From the NCBI GenBank assembly GCA_048213135.1, contig PS015129.1, forward strand, positions 155,929 through 219,928: DNA of 64,000 nt, given 5' to 3'. This DNA is from Reclinomonas americana ATCC 50394. Its lineage: Eukaryota; Jakobida; Jakobea; Jakobida. A model generated the notes under the pieces. That model was not told the DNA's origin. It saw only the letters and a program-made list of their open reading frames with translations, and did not search any database. Positions 60,823 to 64,000 of the stretch are shown here, one piece after another; the stretch's first letter is position 1; each line of letters opens with the position of its first letter. Position numbers and translations under genes: made by a program.

Positions 60823-61988
60823 CCGCTGAGCGTCTCCAAAATCCTGTCACGAATCATTGACCGAGGCGAATTCACATTCAGCGGAGGTGATGCCGCTCGC
60901 CTTTTTTCCCCCTTCTCTCGCTCCATTGCTGACTTCTTCTCCCGCTAGCCACGCCCTCCAACACCCTGTCCAGTCGCATCTCCACCGATGCAAAGCGAGC
61001 CGACTCCAAGCTGGCCCGCGTCGGTGTGCAATACACCTTGAAATGCCTGCTGCCTGCAGGTGCCGTGGCGGCAACCGAGGCAGCTGTGGCGGCAGCATCT
61101 GCAGCGGCCGCAGCGGGTTCCTCGGCAACGACCACGAGTGCAAGCGGGTCGCGGAGGGCAAAGGTGTGTGTTTTGGTGTTTTTGAGTCTGGTGTGACGAG
61201 ACACCGCCTCAGTGTCGAATGTGCCTGCAGGATGACGGTGCTGGGTCGAAGCGAGCAGCGGCCACTGCCGCCGCAAACGGTGCCCCACCAGTGAAGAAGC
61301 AGCGCAAATCCAGTTGCGCCTCACCGAATGTCGAATCACCAAAAGACTTTGTCTCTCATTATTCGATTGGTCTCGCAGGGACGGCTGTTGGGTCGCAATC
61401 TCACCCAGTAGCTGCGGTGCGTTGGCGCGAGACATGTTTGCACGAGCGAGGGAGGGAGCGCAGCGTCTCACTGACTACTCTGTGGCGTGCGTAGAAGGAC
61501 GAAGATACGGGGGCTGTGGAAACGGACGATGGTGGCAGTGAGGCAGACGGTGACGATCAGGTACGCCAATGTGATGTCGTTGATCCATGCATGGCAGTAG
61601 TGTCACGACTCCGTATCGTGCAGTTGCCATTGCCGTACCGCGTAGCAGCCGGTTCTGCGGGTCTTAGTGTGTTTGTGACGTCGCTTGGTCGGGCATACCG
61701 TGGCCAACTGAGGCATCTGTGGCAGTACCCAGGGTCATCAGAGGTGAAATGAGCGCGCAGAGAAAAGAGGAAGGCTGACTCTCTATCCTCATCGATGATG
61801 TCTCTTTCGCAGTTGACCTTGACAATCGGTTACCAAGCAGTGTGGGTTCCCAAAAAGAACAGTGCCTATCGTGGTTGCACGTGGCACATGACGGTGGAGG
61901 AGCATGTGAACGGAGGGCCGGTGTTTGTAGTTGTGTCTGGTTCTGGCACTCTCTTGTTCACAAAGCTGTGGTCTCACGTGTGCTGTGT
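60823..61988 (+). CDS. HARE-HTH plus FYRN-like chromatin protein, partial
   Basis: The first recognisable exon (from 60823) reads PLSVSKILSRIIDRGEFTFS. Across a consensus intron it joins in frame to GATPSNTLSSRISTDAKRAD and LARVGVQYTL. Together these form a winged helix of the HARE-HTH type (as in ASXL and HB1), a DNA-binding or chromatin-reading fold. Next come an Ala/Ser-rich basic linker (PPVKKQRKSS, NLS-like) and an acidic block (KDEDTGAVETDDGGSEADG). An FYRN-like domain starts after an acceptor near 61623: LPLPYRV, LSVFVTSLGRAY, IGYQAVWVPKKNSAYRGCTW, VNGGPV. It resembles the FYRN of TBRG1 and MLL proteins. A partner FYRC domain would lie in the 540-N gap that follows. The exons between 61380 and 61500 are uncertain. 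The start codon is not seen. Confidence 0.65.
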
Positions 61989-62528
61989 NNNNNNNNNNNN
62001 NNNNNNNNNNNNNNNNNNNNNNNNNNNNNNNNNNNNNNNNNNNNNNNNNNNNNNNNNNNNNNNNNNNNNNNNNNNNNNNNNNNNNNNNNNNNNNNNNNNN
62101 NNNNNNNNNNNNNNNNNNNNNNNNNNNNNNNNNNNNNNNNNNNNNNNNNNNNNNNNNNNNNNNNNNNNNNNNNNNNNNNNNNNNNNNNNNNNNNNNNNNN
62201 NNNNNNNNNNNNNNNNNNNNNNNNNNNNNNNNNNNNNNNNNNNNNNNNNNNNNNNNNNNNNNNNNNNNNNNNNNNNNNNNNNNNNNNNNNNNNNNNNNNN
62301 NNNNNNNNNNNNNNNNNNNNNNNNNNNNNNNNNNNNNNNNNNNNNNNNNNNNNNNNNNNNNNNNNNNNNNNNNNNNNNNNNNNNNNNNNNNNNNNNNNNN
62401 NNNNNNNNNNNNNNNNNNNNNNNNNNNNNNNNNNNNNNNNNNNNNNNNNNNNNNNNNNNNNNNNNNNNNNNNNNNNNNNNNNNNNNNNNNNNNNNNNNNN
62501 NNNNNNNNNNNNNNNNNNNNNNNNNNNN
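61989..62528. other. Assembly gap (540 N)
   Basis: Hides the 3' end of the FYRN gene and most of the minus-strand gene that starts at 62639. Confidence 0.95.
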
Positions 62529-62639
62529 TACGCGCTCAATCACGGGTTGGCGGATGAGATCGCGACTGCCACTGCCACTGCCTCCTCCTCCGCCTCCATT
62601 GGCGGCAGTGGCACGACCGCCGCCCTTGGGAGTGCTCAT
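62529..62639 (-). CDS. Possible first exon of a minus-strand gene running into the gap
   Basis: An ATG at 62639 opens MSTPKGGGRATAANGGGGG then SGSRDLIRQPVIERV up to the gap. The Gly/Ser-rich leader followed by a normal-looking segment resembles the start of the gene at 63159 in style. With only 37 codons visible this is weak. The plus-strand reading over the same bases is Ala/Thr/Ser-rich and looks like a shadow. Confidence 0.35.
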
Positions 62640-63158
62640 TTGGCGCGTGAGTGTGTGTGTGTGAGAGAGAGAGATGATGAGTCATTGCATTGGACGCGCG
62701 CGACGTCGAGCTGGTGAGCAGTTTCGTGACGGACTTTAATTATGCACCGCTCCTGTGCCTGTCGCCACTACTCACCCTTGTGTGCTGCAGCAAAATGGCT
62801 TGTGCACACAGTTTTTGTTTCGATATCTTTTGTCGACGTCGACTCTAGATCTGCAGGTGGGCCTGATATCGCAGCTGTGAACAGGCGATCTATTGTATTC
62901 ACCGGTGCTCCACTGGCTACCCAAAGTGGATTTGGCGTTGGTCTTGGTGGGGGATGCAGCGGAAAAGCAATGCAATGTCCCTGCAGGATCCATTCCTGGC
63001 GAGCAAGCGATCAGTGCAGACCATGGCGTTGTGCTCTCCACACACGCGGCCGCTTGCACACTTGCACTACGGCTCCTCGCCTCGCCTCACGCCGTCGACT
63101 CGAACAAACAGCGCGAACTTCGCGACTTGTCCTGCGCGTCGGAAGATTGATTCTCACG
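62640..63158. other. Divergent intergenic region with a polylinker-like site cluster
   Basis: 519 bases between two putative divergent starts. The stretch 62832-62856 packs GTCGAC twice, TCTAGA, AGATCT and CTGCAG with overlaps, and CCTGCAGGATCC follows at about 62981. No coding exon is supported. Confidence 0.4.
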
Positions 63159-63930
63159 ATGGACGAGGGCGAGAAGCGAAGGAAGAGCGGCGGTGGAGGA
63201 GGCGGCAGCACAAGTGGGAGCACGCCAAGGAAGGGCGCGGCGACTGCCGGTGGAGACAGGTCAATTACAAGAGAAAACCACACCGAGAGAGATTGAGAGG
63301 GAGAGAAAGGGAGAGAGTGTTTGCAGGCAGACACACACCAGCTGTGCCTGCGTACTCGAGCCGATCGTGCTGAGAAAAGAGAGAAGAGGAGGTGGCGAGG
63401 GGAGGGCGTGTGGTTGTCTGTGCAAATGGCGCCCATTTGTCGCACATTTCTGACACGCACACACTCTTCTCCCCCCTTTTTCGCGTTCTATTTTGCCTCC
63501 ATATTCTTTCCTGCTCATCTACTGCACTCTCATTCTCTCATCTCTCACCTCCCTGGTTGAGATGAAACGCGCTTCTTTGTGTGTGTTGCTTTTTTCTTGC
63601 AACAAAATGACTCACGTTGTTGAGGGTGATTGCATTCATGTTCTGCACAGATATGCACGCGGAACGTGGTTGGGCGAGGCGTACTTTGAACTGATGGAGA
63701 GCAAGGAGGTGAGTGGGCGTCAATTTTGGTGATGGACAAGTGAGAGAGGAGAGGCGGAGAGCAGAACGAGGAGCAGGGAGGGAGATAGAGAGAGCATGGG
63801 AGAGGGTGCAAGGGAGTGTGTTTGACTGTGACGGGTGATGATGTGTGGTTTCTTCGGATCAATGTCGGCAGTCACTCTGTTTTCTCGCGGATCAGTGTCT
63901 GTGATCTCTCTCTCTTCTCTTTCCCTCGTA

Positions 63931-63996
<66 letters not shown>

Positions 63997-64000
63997 GACC
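63159..64000 (+). CDS. 5' end of an unidentified gene, runs off the window
   Basis: The ATG at 63159 gives MDEGEKRRKSGGGGGGSTSG and STPRKGAATAGGD, then a donor at 63260. The next exon (63652-63708) joins in phase and reads YARGTWLGEAYFELMESKE before another donor. The basic Gly/Ser-rich leader followed by a structured-looking exon suggests a real gene. The family is not recognisable from about 52 residues. The remaining sequence is intron ending in a (TG)n run. Confidence 0.5.
63934..63995. repeat. (TG)31 microsatellite
   Basis: An uninterrupted TG run at the end of the window, inside an intron of the last gene. Confidence 0.95.

Noticed and set aside
61219-61500. Continuous reading of 61219-61494 as one coding exon
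   Set aside because: The frame ends in a stop after Arg-rich sequence, and the acidic exon at 61496 needs a splice. At least one intron must lie here, but its borders are not clear.

Overview
This window is nuclear DNA from an intron-rich protist. Genes on both strands have short GT-AG introns, mostly about 45 to 130 bases. Two metabolic enzymes start with mitochondrial presequences. Cilium-linked genes are present (a CEP162 homologue and polycystin-1-like receptors), as are CA/TG microsatellites and thirteen runs of N. These point to a free-living heterotrophic flagellate. I cannot name the species from sequence alone; an apusomonad- or choanoflagellate-grade unikont is only a guess.

Layout. 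1-13359 (+) is a very large polycystin-1-like receptor, cut at both ends. It has an ectodomain of cysteine-containing beta modules, an NHL propeller, and REJ- and GAIN-like regions, then a membrane helix, a very long disordered cytosolic insertion, and at least eight more helices. 13679-19694 (-) is a second receptor of similar plan that converges on the first across an N gap. 20138-22714 (+) is a GlpC/HdrD-type iron-sulphur oxidoreductase of alphaproteobacterial type with introns and a predicted presequence. 22778-26765 (-) is a membrane-anchored gamma-glutamyltranspeptidase. 27290-28419 (-) is an aquaglyceroporin. 29155-30213 (+) is an ARFRP1-like GTPase. 30388-37963 (-) is CEP162. 39509-40338 (+) is an orphan gene. 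40869-41527 (+) is a protein with two ubiquitin-like folds. 42598-45791 (+) is a mitochondrial short/branched-chain acyl-CoA dehydrogenase. 45969-47047 (-) is a coiled-coil protein. 47830-49215 (+) is an unidentified protein. 50167-53615 (+) is a protein kinase. 55327-60506 (+) is a catalytically intact myotubularin. 60823-61988 (+) is a chromatin-type protein with a HARE-HTH and an FYRN-like domain. Two further gene starts lie at 62639 (-) and 63159 (+).

Neighbours are packed tail-to-tail (63 to 177 bases) or head-to-head (about 0.4 to 1.5 kb). No operon-like logic is expected. Loose themes are the cilium and membrane trafficking (polycystins, CEP162, ARFRP1, myotubularin) and mitochondrial or redox metabolism (Fe-S oxidoreductase, acyl-CoA dehydrogenase, GGT). 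Long introns are built of minisatellites that are pyrimidine-rich on the sense strand of their host gene, and several assembly gaps fall inside them.

The most notable items are the intron-bearing alphaproteobacterial-type Fe-S oxidoreductase, the convergent polycystin pair that ends in a gap, the HARE-HTH/FYRN combination, start-codon-only first exons in two genes, and a telomere-like (CCCTAA) tract at a gap edge.
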